From: Photobacterium sp. TY1-4
Lineage (GTDB): Bacteria; Pseudomonadota; Gammaproteobacteria; Enterobacterales; Vibrionaceae
DNA: 64,000 nt
Reading direction: 5' to 3'
NCBI RefSeq assembly: GCF_025398175.1
Contig: NZ_CP099735.1
Coordinates: 1-64,000, forward strand
Below the pieces are notes generated by a model. The model was given only the letters and a program-made list of their open reading frames with translations, ran no database searches and was not told where the DNA came from. Position numbers and translations under genes: made by a program. Shown one piece after another: positions 35,894 to 44,364 of the stretch (position 1 is the first letter of the stretch; the number at the start of each line of letters is the position of its first letter).

Positions 35894-36661
35894 ATGAAGC
35901 CGCTATCTATTCACTTGCAATCTATTCACTCGCTATCAACGAAATCGTTATCCATGAAACCACGATTGCTTAAGAAAGGGCTGATGAACATTGGCCGCTG
36001 GAGCATCCTGAGCATCAGCCTGCTGTGTGCCGGGATGAGTCAGGCTGAATCCCTCGATGTCATGATTGAGCAGTACAACCAGGTCGCGCTTGGCCAAGCC
36101 GACAATATCGATGATGTACACACCCAGTTTGAGCAGTTGATTACCGAGCAGGGCGCTTCACCCATTGCGTTGATCTACCTCGGTAGCACCCAGACGCTCA
36201 AAGCCGGAGAAACCTGGCTGCCCTGGAAAGCAATGCGTCTGGTCGAGGAGGGCGTCGCCAAGATTGAAAAAGGGCTGAGTTTACAGGCAGCAAGCCTTGT
36301 GCCCCTGACGCAGCAGCGGGTGCTGTCCGGGATCCCGGAGTCCTTTTTGGCCCAGGCGATCGCCGCTTCCACACTGACGAGCTTACCGGAGATGTTCCAT
36401 CAGTTTGAGCCGGGATTTGAACTGTATCTGTCGCTGTTAGCCTTGCCTGAATTTGAACAGGCCCCTTATGAAGCCACGGCCTGGATCTATCATCGCGCCG
36501 TTGAAGCCGCGATTCGCGCCGGGGATCGCGTTCAGGCCAACCAGTGGCTGGCGGTGATGCGTGCTCACAATTCAGAGCATCCACTGACACAGCAGACGCA
36601 AGCCTTGATAGAGCAACAGCAGGCGCAAGCCCTGATTGAGCAACAACAGGAGGCCGCATGA
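35894..36661 (+). CDS. Probable periplasmic protein, first gene of the envelope operon
   Basis: About 255 residues, mainly helical after a hydrophobic export segment (about residues 38-52, GRWSILSISLLCAGMSQAES). The upstream region before that segment is odd: it is made of short repeats (LSIHLQSIHSLSTKSLS). AAGGAGAG precedes ATG 35894, yet a start at ATG 35984 would give a more typical signal peptide. The C-terminus has a tandem repeat encoding QALIEQQQ twice. No family recognised. Its last codons overlap the ATPase start by 4 bases, so it belongs to the operon. Confidence 0.65.
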   Translation: MKPLSIHLQSIHSLSTKSLSMKPRLLKKGLMNIGRWSILSISLLCAGMSQAESLDVMIEQYNQVALGQADNIDDVHTQFEQLITEQGASPIALIYLGSTQTLKAGETWLPWKAMRLVEEGVAKIEKGLSLQAASLVPLTQQRVLSGIPESFLAQAIAASTLTSLPEMFHQFEPGFELYLSLLALPEFEQAPYEATAWIYHRAVEAAIRAGDRVQANQWLAVMRAHNSEHPLTQQTQALIEQQQAQALIEQQQEAA

Positions 36662-37356
36662 TTCGATTTGAAAATCTGCGCAAGTGCTACGCGTTGGGCC
36701 ATCAATCCGTTGCGGCACTTCAGGGTGTTTCCGGCGTGATTGAGACGGGCGAGATGGTGGCACTGTGTGGGCCGTCAGGCTCCGGTAAAAGCACCCTTCT
36801 CAATATTCTGGGACTGCTGGATCTCGATTATCAGGGAGAGATGGTGTTTGGTGAAAACCCATCGGCACTGTTCCCGGCACCCAGACATCCGGACGACGCA
36901 GCGCGTTTGCGTCGCAGCCAGCTCGGGTTTGTGTTTCAGAAGTTCAACCTGGTGCCGGTGATGACGGCATTGGAGAACGTGGCTTATCCGCTGCATCTCA
37001 ATGGGATTTCAAGAGCAGATCAACAGCGCCAGGCGCGGCAGATGCTGGAGAAAGTCGGCCTCGGTGAATGCCTCGATCAGCGCCCGGACCACCTTTCCGG
37101 CGGGCAGCAACAACGGGTTGCCATTGCCCGGGCCCTGGTCCATCGGCCCTCTCTGGTGATTGCCGATGAGCCGACGGCCAGCCTTGATAGCCAGAGTGCC
37201 AATCAGGTCATTGATCTGATGAAGTGCCTGGGCCACGAAGTGGGGACGACGTTCGTGATTGCAACGCATGATCCGCGCATGGCGCAGCGTTGTGACCGGC
37301 AGATGAACCTGCTGGACGGACAATGGATGCAGGAGGAGATGAAATGGGCAGCGTAA
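36658..37356 (+). CDS. ABC transporter ATP-binding protein (LolD/MacB type)
   Basis: A 232-residue ATPase with Walker [13 protein letters not shown] (about 40-51), Q-loop [17 protein letters not shown], signature [16 protein letters not shown] and Walker [14 protein letters not shown]. The subfamily pattern matches LolD and MacB-type exporters that work with FtsX-fold permeases and move substrate at the periplasmic side. The next gene is that permease and overlaps its end. It would power lipoprotein or envelope-substrate movement in this operon. Confidence 0.92.
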   Translation: MIRFENLRKCYALGHQSVAALQGVSGVIETGEMVALCGPSGSGKSTLLNILGLLDLDYQGEMVFGENPSALFPAPRHPDDAARLRRSQLGFVFQKFNLVPVMTALENVAYPLHLNGISRADQQRQARQMLEKVGLGECLDQRPDHLSGGQQQRVAIARALVHRPSLVIADEPTASLDSQSANQVIDLMKCLGHEVGTTFVIATHDPRMAQRCDRQMNLLDGQWMQEEMKWAA

Positions 37357-38624
37357 CGTTTTCAAGCATGCGCAGTGCGCTGAATATGGCGCCGGTCCGG
37401 CTGGCCTGGCTGAACCTCAGACGTAATCGGCGCCGGAGTCTGCTGTCGGCGATGATCATTGCCATTGCGGTATTTGCTTTAACTTCCGCCGGGGGCTACG
37501 GGTTGTACACCTATGAGGCGTTGGAAGAGTCGACAGCACGGGATGTCGGCCATATCACCCTGAGTCAGCCCGGGTACTTTGAGCACGATGAAGGCGTGCC
37601 GCTCAGCCATGGACTGACCCAGAGCCAGCAGTTGATGAGCAAACTGATCGCGCATGACCAGGTGCGGGCGGTACAACCCCGGATATACTTCAACGGGTTG
37701 GTCTCCAACGGCGCCAAATCGACCATCTTCACCGGCACCGGCGTGAATGCGCGCGAGTTCACCCTGAAGGGGCCATTTCTGACCATGGAAACCGGCAAAA
37801 CGCTCTCGGCGATCACCGCCAGCCGCTATGATCCGGCGTCTCCGGAAGTGATGCTGGGCACCGGGCTGGCGAAAAACATGGGCGTTGCGGTCGGTGACTG
37901 GCTGACCCTGTTGGTGACCACCAGTGAAGGTGTGCTGAATGCGATGGACTTTCGGGTTCGCGGCACGTTTTCAACCGGCGTGCCGGAGCTGGACAAACGC
38001 CAGCTGTATATCCATATCCATCCGGCTCAGGAACTGCTGCAATCGGACAAGGTCAGCACGCTGTCGGTATTTCTGACCCATACGGCAGATACCCGGGCGA
38101 TGCTGACAACCATCCGCCAGCAACTGGACACATTCAGTGGGCTCCCGCCGATTGCACTGACACCTTGGCAGGAGCGTGCTTTTTTCTATCAGAATGTCAA
38201 AAGCCTCTATGACCTGATCTTCGGCATGATGGGCGGCGTGATGGGATTGGTGGTGTTCGTCGCCCTGTTCAATACCCTGACGATGTCAGTCACTGAGCGG
38301 ACCCGGGAAATCGGGACGCTGGCAGCGCTCGGCAGTGGCCGGAGCGAAATCATGGCCGGGTTTCTCCGTGAGGCGGGGCTGCTGGCCCTGATGGGCTCGT
38401 TGCTGGGGGCCTTGCTGACGGCGGCCGTCAGCCTGTATCTGCTGCTGATCCCGGTCAACATGCCACCGCCACCTGGATACAGCGAAGGCTATCCGCTGCA
38501 TGTGGATTTCTCACCGGGGCTGGTGGCCGGAACATCCATGGTGGTTCTCTTTATTTGTCTGGGCGCTGCCTATTTCTCAGCCCGTAAAGGACTCAACAAA
38601 CCGATCACGGAGGCACTGGCTTAG
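37344..38624 (+). CDS. ABC transporter permease (FtsX/LolE/MacB fold)
   Basis: A 426-residue protein with one N-terminal membrane segment (about 30-48), a large periplasmic domain (about 50-290) and three C-terminal segments with the FtsX pattern, including LFNTLTMSVTERTREIGTLAALGSGRSEIM near residue 325. This is the mechanotransmission class of exporter. ATG 37344 has AGGAGG just before it; it overlaps the ATPase gene by 13 bases. The partner substrates are probably handed to the LolA-like protein encoded next. Confidence 0.88.
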   Translation: MGSVTFSSMRSALNMAPVRLAWLNLRRNRRRSLLSAMIIAIAVFALTSAGGYGLYTYEALEESTARDVGHITLSQPGYFEHDEGVPLSHGLTQSQQLMSKLIAHDQVRAVQPRIYFNGLVSNGAKSTIFTGTGVNAREFTLKGPFLTMETGKTLSAITASRYDPASPEVMLGTGLAKNMGVAVGDWLTLLVTTSEGVLNAMDFRVRGTFSTGVPELDKRQLYIHIHPAQELLQSDKVSTLSVFLTHTADTRAMLTTIRQQLDTFSGLPPIALTPWQERAFFYQNVKSLYDLIFGMMGGVMGLVVFVALFNTLTMSVTERTREIGTLAALGSGRSEIMAGFLREAGLLALMGSLLGALLTAAVSLYLLLIPVNMPPPPGYSEGYPLHVDFSPGLVAGTSMVVLFICLGAAYFSARKGLNKPITEALA

Positions 38625-38637
38625 GTTTAATCGCGCG

Positions 38638-39423
38638 ATGTTTTGGACCGGTCAGCTCAAACGCTTGGGTTTGGCATTGGCACTGAGTGTGGTTGCCTGC
38701 GGGGTGTCGGCACAAACGGGTTTATCTGTGGACGCTGTGGATGCGTTGTTACAGCAGGCCGACCAGTATCGTCAGGGCAGTGATGCGGCGAAAGTCGTGT
38801 CGGTGGTCACCTTGTATCAGGATGGCGAGCTGGACAAGCGCCGCCAGTACCATATTTATAACCGTCCGGAACGGGAGTCGTTGGTGCTGTTTCAATCTGC
38901 GGCGGAGGCCGGCCAGAAGATGCTGATGCTGGGGGATAACTACTGGCTGTTGATGCCGAAAAGTCGTCGCCCGATCCGGATCACGCCGATGCAGAAATTG
39001 CTGGGGGAAGCCTCGGTCGGTGATATCTCCACCCTGACCTGGAGCCAGGATTATCAGGGGCAGTGGGTTGCCGACACCGAAGTGGTGTCGGCAGACGGGA
39101 CACAGTATGCCGCGCAGCAACTGGCGTTGACGGCAAAAACGTCCGGGGCCAGCTATGCCCGAATTGAACTCTGGCTGGCGCAGGGGAGTGCGTTTCCGCT
39201 GAAAGCGAATTTGTATTTGCGCTCCGGCAAGCTGGCCAAGCAAGCCTGGTTTACCCAAGGGGTGTTGGACGGAAAACCCCGGGTGGTGGCCATGACGCTG
39301 CTGGATCAAATCCAATCGGGTAAGAAAACTGTGATCGAGTATCAGCAGATCGTGCCCATGACCCTGGCGGATAAGTTCTATAACCCGGCTTATCTGTCCC
39401 GTAATCCTGTCTCGGAGCTGTGA
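38638..39423 (+). CDS. Outer-membrane lipoprotein-sorting (LolA-like) periplasmic protein
   Basis: A 261-residue protein with a signal peptide (about residues 1-25, ending GVSA). The mature part has the LolA-like incomplete-barrel pattern: KVVSVVTLYQDGELDKRRQYHIYN, ESLVLFQSAAEAGQKMLMLGDNYWLLMP, PIRITPMQKLLGEASVGD and DKFYNPAYLSRNP at the end. This family typically sits with MacB-type or RND exporters and is thought to carry hydrophobic or lipid-modified cargo across the periplasm. ATG 38638 is used; an in-frame extension to 38500 falls inside the permease gene. Confidence 0.85.
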   Translation: MFWTGQLKRLGLALALSVVACGVSAQTGLSVDAVDALLQQADQYRQGSDAAKVVSVVTLYQDGELDKRRQYHIYNRPERESLVLFQSAAEAGQKMLMLGDNYWLLMPKSRRPIRITPMQKLLGEASVGDISTLTWSQDYQGQWVADTEVVSADGTQYAAQQLALTAKTSGASYARIELWLAQGSAFPLKANLYLRSGKLAKQAWFTQGVLDGKPRVVAMTLLDQIQSGKKTVIEYQQIVPMTLADKFYNPAYLSRNPVSEL

Positions 39424-39424
39424 G

Positions 39425-40705
39425 ATGAAGCGTGGTTGGATTCGGTCGGCGGGACTTGCCCTGTCGCTCATGATCGCCGGAGAGACATCTGCGATGTCGG
39501 TGCAGTGGGATTGGGTCGCCAGTGTCGAACACCGGGAAACACAAGCCAGTGTATTTTTTCCGCAGGAATCGGTTGGCGATGAGCAGTCAATCCATGCCCT
39601 GCTGGATGTTGAACTTCGCGACGGCAACTGGGTGGGCAGCTTCGCCGTAAAAGGAGATGATCTGTACAACAGCGATCAGCAGGTCGACCCCGAGTCCCAA
39701 TGGCTCGTTCGGGAACTGTTCTGGCAGGGGCCGATCGCTGACAGTGACTGGGAGCTGACCTTAGGAAAAGTGCGCTTGGGATGGGGTGTGGGTTACGGCT
39801 ACCGGCCGTTGGATATCATCACCCCGTATCCGCGTCACCCGGTCGGGATCCAGGTGGAAGAAGGGGCGGGTGTGGCTTCGGTCTCGATGTTTGATCAGGC
39901 CGGGGAATGGACCATGCTGTATGCCGATACTGCCTGGGTGTCGCAGGATCGCAGTGAACTGGCCGAAGATCAGCGTGGGAGCGGCTTGCGCCGCTACTGG
40001 CTGTCTGGGGATCACGAGTGGCAGGGCATCGCGTACTATGACGATGTCCGTCATGGCCTGATGGGCGCGGGTTGGGTCACCGTGTTGGATGAAGCCTGGG
40101 CGCTGCATGTGTCTTCGGTGTATCAACGTCGATATGAGGGATTTGAGCTCCCGGCCTCGCCTCAGGCCCCGGTACAACTGGTCACCCATCGTGACGGCTG
40201 GCAAGCCCTGTTGGGGTTCACCTGGGCCAGTGCGGCAGGGCAACAGGTGGTCCTGGAATATTGGTATGACAATCGCAGCTGGCACCATGCTCAGTGGCAA
40301 ACCGCATTGCATCAGGCAGAGCAGCTACAGCGGGCGCTGGTCAGTATGCAGCAGGCCAGGAATGGCCTGAGATCCTCTTACGGCCGGGCGTTTCAGGCGG
40401 AGAATCTGGTGCGTCACAATGTCATGTTGCACTGGACCATGGATCCGGCGGTCTGGCAGCAGGGGGCGCTGACCCGAAATATTGGCTGGCTGGCGGATCT
40501 GACCCCCACGGTGGATGTGTTGTTCGCCCCTGAAGATCAGGGTGTGATTGCGACGCAATGGCTGGCGTATCCGGTCTATGACTCCGGCGAGGCGACACTC
40601 GACTTGGAACTTGCGGCCCGTTTTATGACCGGAGATCGGCAGTCAGTGTTTCAGAATTTACCCGATAAGCGTATGATTTTTTTGAATCTAAAAGGACGGT
40701 TTTAA
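39425..40705 (+). CDS. Outer-membrane beta-barrel-like protein of unknown family
   Basis: A 426-residue protein with a signal peptide (about 1-23) and long stretches of alternating residues with many Trp and Tyr. It ends in the aromatic MIFLNLKGRF, the terminal Phe of outer-membrane barrels. Length would suit a barrel of about 16 strands; I judge that from composition, not modelling. It follows the LolA-like gene by one base, so the two are coupled. An outer-membrane exit or receptor for the operon substrate is inferred. Confidence 0.72.
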   Translation: MKRGWIRSAGLALSLMIAGETSAMSVQWDWVASVEHRETQASVFFPQESVGDEQSIHALLDVELRDGNWVGSFAVKGDDLYNSDQQVDPESQWLVRELFWQGPIADSDWELTLGKVRLGWGVGYGYRPLDIITPYPRHPVGIQVEEGAGVASVSMFDQAGEWTMLYADTAWVSQDRSELAEDQRGSGLRRYWLSGDHEWQGIAYYDDVRHGLMGAGWVTVLDEAWALHVSSVYQRRYEGFELPASPQAPVQLVTHRDGWQALLGFTWASAAGQQVVLEYWYDNRSWHHAQWQTALHQAEQLQRALVSMQQARNGLRSSYGRAFQAENLVRHNVMLHWTMDPAVWQQGALTRNIGWLADLTPTVDVLFAPEDQGVIATQWLAYPVYDSGEATLDLELAARFMTGDRQSVFQNLPDKRMIFLNLKGRF

Positions 40706-40706
40706 T

Positions 40707-41744
40707 ATGGATACAATGGTGGAAGAACTCTCCCCCTGGTGGAAAAGCATCGGGATGACAGCGCTGTTCTGTCTGGTGATTGCGATTGCAACCACACTGG
40801 TTTGGCCGGGAAGTTTTTATGATGATTTGATCGTCAGTTTTGGCTACGGGATGAGTGCGGTGATCCCGGCGCGCCTGATAACTTATGGTTTCCCGCAACT
40901 GAGTCATCGGTTTGTGACGGTGAGTTCGGTCTTAACGGCCATGTTGCTGGGAACGGCGAACGCGTATTTCTGGTTGAATGATCCGGATTCGACACAGTTC
41001 CTGGAAACGATGAAAACGGTCATTTTGCTGGCGCTGATCTTTACGGTGTTGTGCTTTTACTATTTCTACAGTTACGAAAAACGCCTGCTCATGCAGCAAG
41101 CGATTGAAGCCGCCCGGCTGAAGCAGGCTGAGCAGGAAAAAGCGCTGGCCCTGAGTCAGTTGGGGCAGCTTCAGAGCCAGATTGAACCGCATTTCTTGTT
41201 CAATACGCTCGCCAATGCCATCGCACTGATTGATCAGGACAAGGAAACAGCCAAGCACGTGCTGGTGCGGCTGACGGATATGTTTCGCGGCAACCTGAAC
41301 AAAAGCCGGGCGCAGTACACCACGCTGGCAGAGGAAATTGCTTTTATCTCCGCTTATTTGGATATTCAGAAAATCCGCTTAGGGGATCGGTTGGACTATG
41401 ACATCACGCATCACAATGTTGATCTCCAGCAGCAGATCCCGCCTCTGATGATCCAGCCGTTGGTGGAAAATGCCGTGGATTACGGCATTGAATCCAAAGC
41501 GGAAGGGGGCCGGATCGCGCTGGTTTTCTCAGAAGCGGAAGGCGTTTTGTCCGTCGAGGTGATGGATAACGGGAACGGCTTTCAGCCAAACGCAGTGTCC
41601 GGGGGCCATGGGCTGGGGATCGAGAATATCCGCAACCGGCTTCAGGCCTTGTACGGTGAACAGGGAAGCCTGAGTATTAAAGAGCCGCCGGAAGGCGGGG
41701 TGATTGCGACGTTAAGAGTGCCGAGCATCCAGCAGGTTAAGTGA
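40707..41744 (+). CDS. LytS/YehU-type sensor histidine kinase
   Basis: A 345-residue kinase with four hydrophobic segments in the first 120 residues, no periplasmic sensor domain, a coiled coil (about 125-155), the His_kinase box [16 protein letters not shown] with phospho-accepting H162, and an ATP-binding region ([25 protein letters not shown]). It is the LytS/YpdA/YehU type that pairs with LytTR regulators. It begins one base after the barrel gene and overlaps the regulator region. Its membrane part may sense the state of the envelope. Confidence 0.9.
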   Translation: MDTMVEELSPWWKSIGMTALFCLVIAIATTLVWPGSFYDDLIVSFGYGMSAVIPARLITYGFPQLSHRFVTVSSVLTAMLLGTANAYFWLNDPDSTQFLETMKTVILLALIFTVLCFYYFYSYEKRLLMQQAIEAARLKQAEQEKALALSQLGQLQSQIEPHFLFNTLANAIALIDQDKETAKHVLVRLTDMFRGNLNKSRAQYTTLAEEIAFISAYLDIQKIRLGDRLDYDITHHNVDLQQQIPPLMIQPLVENAVDYGIESKAEGGRIALVFSEAEGVLSVEVMDNGNGFQPNAVSGGHGLGIENIRNRLQALYGEQGSLSIKEPPEGGVIATLRVPSIQQVK

Positions 41745-41758
41745 ATCAGGGAGAAAAG

Positions 41759-42580
41759 ATGGTCAACACGTTTGCTACGGCTGTGATCGCCGACGATGAG
41801 CCGGTGCTGCGGCATCATTTGAACAAAGCATTGGCGGAGGTCTGGCCGGAGCTGGACATTGTGGCTGCGGCGGGAAACGGGATCGAGGCATTAGAAGCAA
41901 TCAAACAGCATCAGCCGGACGTGGTGTTTCTCGATATTCGGATGCCAGCGCTGGATGGCATGTCGGTTGCCAAGTCGCTGGCCGATTTGGCGCAGGTGCC
42001 GCACATTGTTTTTACCACAGCTTATAAAGATTATGCGGTCAACGCGTTTGAGCAGAACGCGATTGATTATCTGCTCAAACCGTTGACGGAAGCGCGGTTG
42101 GCCCAGGCCTGTGAAAAGGTCCAGCGTCGCCTGTCTGAACAGGCTGGCCGGGGCTCTCCAGACACAGGACTGGCGCCGCAGGATCTGGGGCGCTTGATTG
42201 ATCAGCTCAACCATCTGACGGTGCCGGCGCCGGTTTCCTATCTCAATTGGGTCAAAGCCAGCCGGGGGGAAGATATCTATGTCATCTCGGTTGCGGATGT
42301 TCTCTATTTCAAAGCCGAAGATAAATACGTTTCGGTGTTTAAACGCAGCGACCACAAACCGGGCGCGGTGGATGAATATGTGCTGAGAATTGCACTCAAG
42401 TCATTGCTGGAGCAACTGGACCCGGAGCAGTTCTGGCAGGTGCATCGCTCCACCGTCGTTAATGTGGCGGCGATAGAGAAGGTCCACAAGGATTTTACCG
42501 GCCGGTTGTTCGCCATGGTTGGCCAGCAGAAATTACCGGTCAGCCGTAGTGCGCAGGCGCGATTTAAAGGCGTGATTTAA
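41759..42580 (+). CDS. LytTR-family response regulator
   Basis: A 273-residue regulator with a receiver domain (about 5-120: phospho-accepting D59 in [35 protein letters not shown]) and a C-terminal LytTR DNA-binding domain (about 170-270: [32 protein letters not shown]). ATG 41759 with GGGAG is preferred to an upstream in-frame GTG-type start. LytTR proteins bind direct repeats; it may control the operon that encodes it. Confidence 0.92.
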   Translation: MVNTFATAVIADDEPVLRHHLNKALAEVWPELDIVAAAGNGIEALEAIKQHQPDVVFLDIRMPALDGMSVAKSLADLAQVPHIVFTTAYKDYAVNAFEQNAIDYLLKPLTEARLAQACEKVQRRLSEQAGRGSPDTGLAPQDLGRLIDQLNHLTVPAPVSYLNWVKASRGEDIYVISVADVLYFKAEDKYVSVFKRSDHKPGAVDEYVLRIALKSLLEQLDPEQFWQVHRSTVVNVAAIEKVHKDFTGRLFAMVGQQKLPVSRSAQARFKGVI

Positions 42581-42658
42581 GCGGCAGACGGAAAGGGTTG
42601 ATTTCAACGACATTTCTCAATTCCCGCTATACTTTGGACAGAGCAAAGGAGCGGAATT

Positions 42659-42907
42659 ATGTTTGTCGCGATTAAGCATGCCATCAAAGATCCGGACGCA
42701 TTCTGGCAGAAAGTGGGCGATATGCTGGCCAGCCCCCCCAGTGGGATGCAACTGCACACCACGATGATCAGTGAGCGCCATTCGCTCTGTCAGTGTATGT
42801 GGGAAGCCGAATCCATTGATGCCGTCCGGGATTATCTGGAGCCGGAGTTAGGCGGGACTTCGGTGAATACCTACTATCATATTGATCCGGATACGGCGAT
42901 CGGATAG
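42659..42907 (+). CDS. Small unrecognised protein (82 aa)
   Basis: An 82-residue protein, MFVAIKHAIKDPDAFWQKVG onward, with Cys-Gln-Cys-Met (CQCMWEAESIDAVRDYLEP) near residue 43 and a closing GGTSVNTYYHID. It has the size and pattern of small alpha-beta barrel (ferredoxin-like) proteins such as the SCO4226 nickel-binding group, but this is a guess. AAAGGAG lies before the ATG. It is followed by a terminator and is monocistronic. Confidence 0.75.
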   Translation: MFVAIKHAIKDPDAFWQKVGDMLASPPSGMQLHTTMISERHSLCQCMWEAESIDAVRDYLEPELGGTSVNTYYHIDPDTAIG

Positions 42908-42945
42908 CAGCGCCTGCGTTGTGGCAAGCGGCTGATCCAAAACAA

Positions 42946-42976
42946 AACGGCGAGCATGATGCTCGCCGTTTTTTTA
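42946..42976 (+). terminator. Terminator of the 82-residue protein gene
   Basis: Stem AACGGCGAGC / GCTCGCCGTT followed by a T-run of six to seven, about 40 bp past the stop codon. The layout is convergent with pmbA. Confidence 0.85.
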
Positions 42977-43020
42977 GCTTTCCAAACCCACACAGAGGCG
43001 ATGCGGGTCAGGTTGGCGTG

Positions 43021-44364
43021 TTACTTCCCGGCAATGCTCAGCTTGGCAAAGCGGATTTTCGGCGCAAAGAAATCACGCTCGTAATCGTTTTGCAGCGTGT
43101 CGCCGACGGCGTCGATTGCTTTCAGCATTTGGTAGAAGTTCCCGGCAACTGTGATGCCACGGACCGGCTGAATGCGTTGGCCGTCGCGGCACAGGAAGCC
43201 GCTGGCACCAAAGGAGAAGTCGCCACTGACCGCATCTGCGCCGGAATGTACGCCCTGCAATTCCACCAGTTCCAGATATTCGCCCGACGTAATTTCTGCC
43301 TCAGAGCTGGCGCCGGTCGCTACCACGGTATGGCGTGAGGAAACGCCTAAACCGCCCTTAGCCGAGCGCGATGCATTGGCGGTGTTCTCAATGCCGAAGA
43401 AGCTGGCGGTATGGCTGTTGTGCAGCAGGCTTTGCAGCTGGCCTTCGCCGATGAGGATGGTGTCCGTTGTTGCATACCCTTCGCTGTCGAATGCTTTAAT
43501 CGCGGAGCCGCCTTGAAGATAAGCAATATCTGAAATCGTCAGCAGCGGGCTGGCAACCTGGGTTTGTAAGGCATCTCGCCACGGGTTGATCCCTTTCATC
43601 GCCGCATGGCCGGAGAGGCACATACCAAATGCGCCAAACAGGCTGCTCAGGCAACTGAGGTCAAAAATCACCGGGTAGTTGCCGGTGGCAATCGGCGCGC
43701 CATCCAGCAGGGCTTTGGCCGTTTCGTAACCATGGTTGATGCAGTAGGCTGGGTCCAGTTCGTCAAATCGACGGCCGGAAGACATGCCGCCGTGCATCGA
43801 CTGTTTGCCGTCCTGCTCATACAGAGTGTAGGCGTAGCAGTATGTCGAACGCTCCTGGTGCTGACACAGCGTCCCGCGGGTATTGGCCAGAATAATCCGA
43901 CTGTCGGACTCGCCAAAGCCGTTATACGGCGCGGACGAAGCATTCGGCTTGGCCACGACACCGCTTTCCAGCGACAGGGCGAGGGCGATCTTGTCATCCA
44001 CGCTGGCCTCGTCTTGCTGGTAGATTTCCTCAGCGGTGGTGGTCAGCTGGCTATCGTGACAGCGAATTGTCTGGTGCTCGTCCGGTTTGGTAAAGCGGGC
44101 ATTTTGCAGTGCCTGCTCGACCATCATGTCCAGGCTGGCGGGCTCAAGCGATTCCGAATAGCTGGTGGCAATCCGTTGATCTTTGATCACCCGAACCCCA
44201 ATCACCTGGCCTGAGGTCACTTTGTACTCATCCAGCTCACCGGCATTGGCTTTGAGGGAAAAGTTGTTGCTGCTGCTGGCAATCACATCGGCGTCGGCAC
44301 CGGCAGCGGTCACGCGATCCAGAACCTGATCGATGGCGTGTTGAAGCGTTTGTTGATCGGCCAT
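43021..44364 (-). CDS. pmbA: TldE/PmbA-type metalloprotease subunit
   Basis: A 447-residue protein of the TldE/PmbA half of the TldD/E family. It lacks the HEACGH zinc motif and has the expected VFDLSCLSSLFGAFG and GDFSFGASGF segments. TldD/E is a heterodimeric protease that digests unfolded or leader peptides. It overlaps the tldD stop by one base (TAATG). The adjacent arrangement differs from E. coli, where the two genes are apart, and may represent an extra pair. Confidence 0.87.
   Translation of the reverse strand: MADQQTLQHAIDQVLDRVTAAGADADVIASSSNNFSLKANAGELDEYKVTSGQVIGVRVIKDQRIATSYSESLEPASLDMMVEQALQNARFTKPDEHQTIRCHDSQLTTTAEEIYQQDEASVDDKIALALSLESGVVAKPNASSAPYNGFGESDSRIILANTRGTLCQHQERSTYCYAYTLYEQDGKQSMHGGMSSGRRFDELDPAYCINHGYETAKALLDGAPIATGNYPVIFDLSCLSSLFGAFGMCLSGHAAMKGINPWRDALQTQVASPLLTISDIAYLQGGSAIKAFDSEGYATTDTILIGEGQLQSLLHNSHTASFFGIENTANASRSAKGGLGVSSRHTVVATGASSEAEITSGEYLELVELQGVHSGADAVSGDFSFGASGFLCRDGQRIQPVRGITVAGNFYQMLKAIDAVGDTLQNDYERDFFAPKIRFAKLSIAGK

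Noticed and set aside
43606..44214. 202-codon plus-strand frame inside pmbA
   Set aside because: Antisense shadow of pmbA with no ribosome site; similar antisense frames occur in most long genes here.
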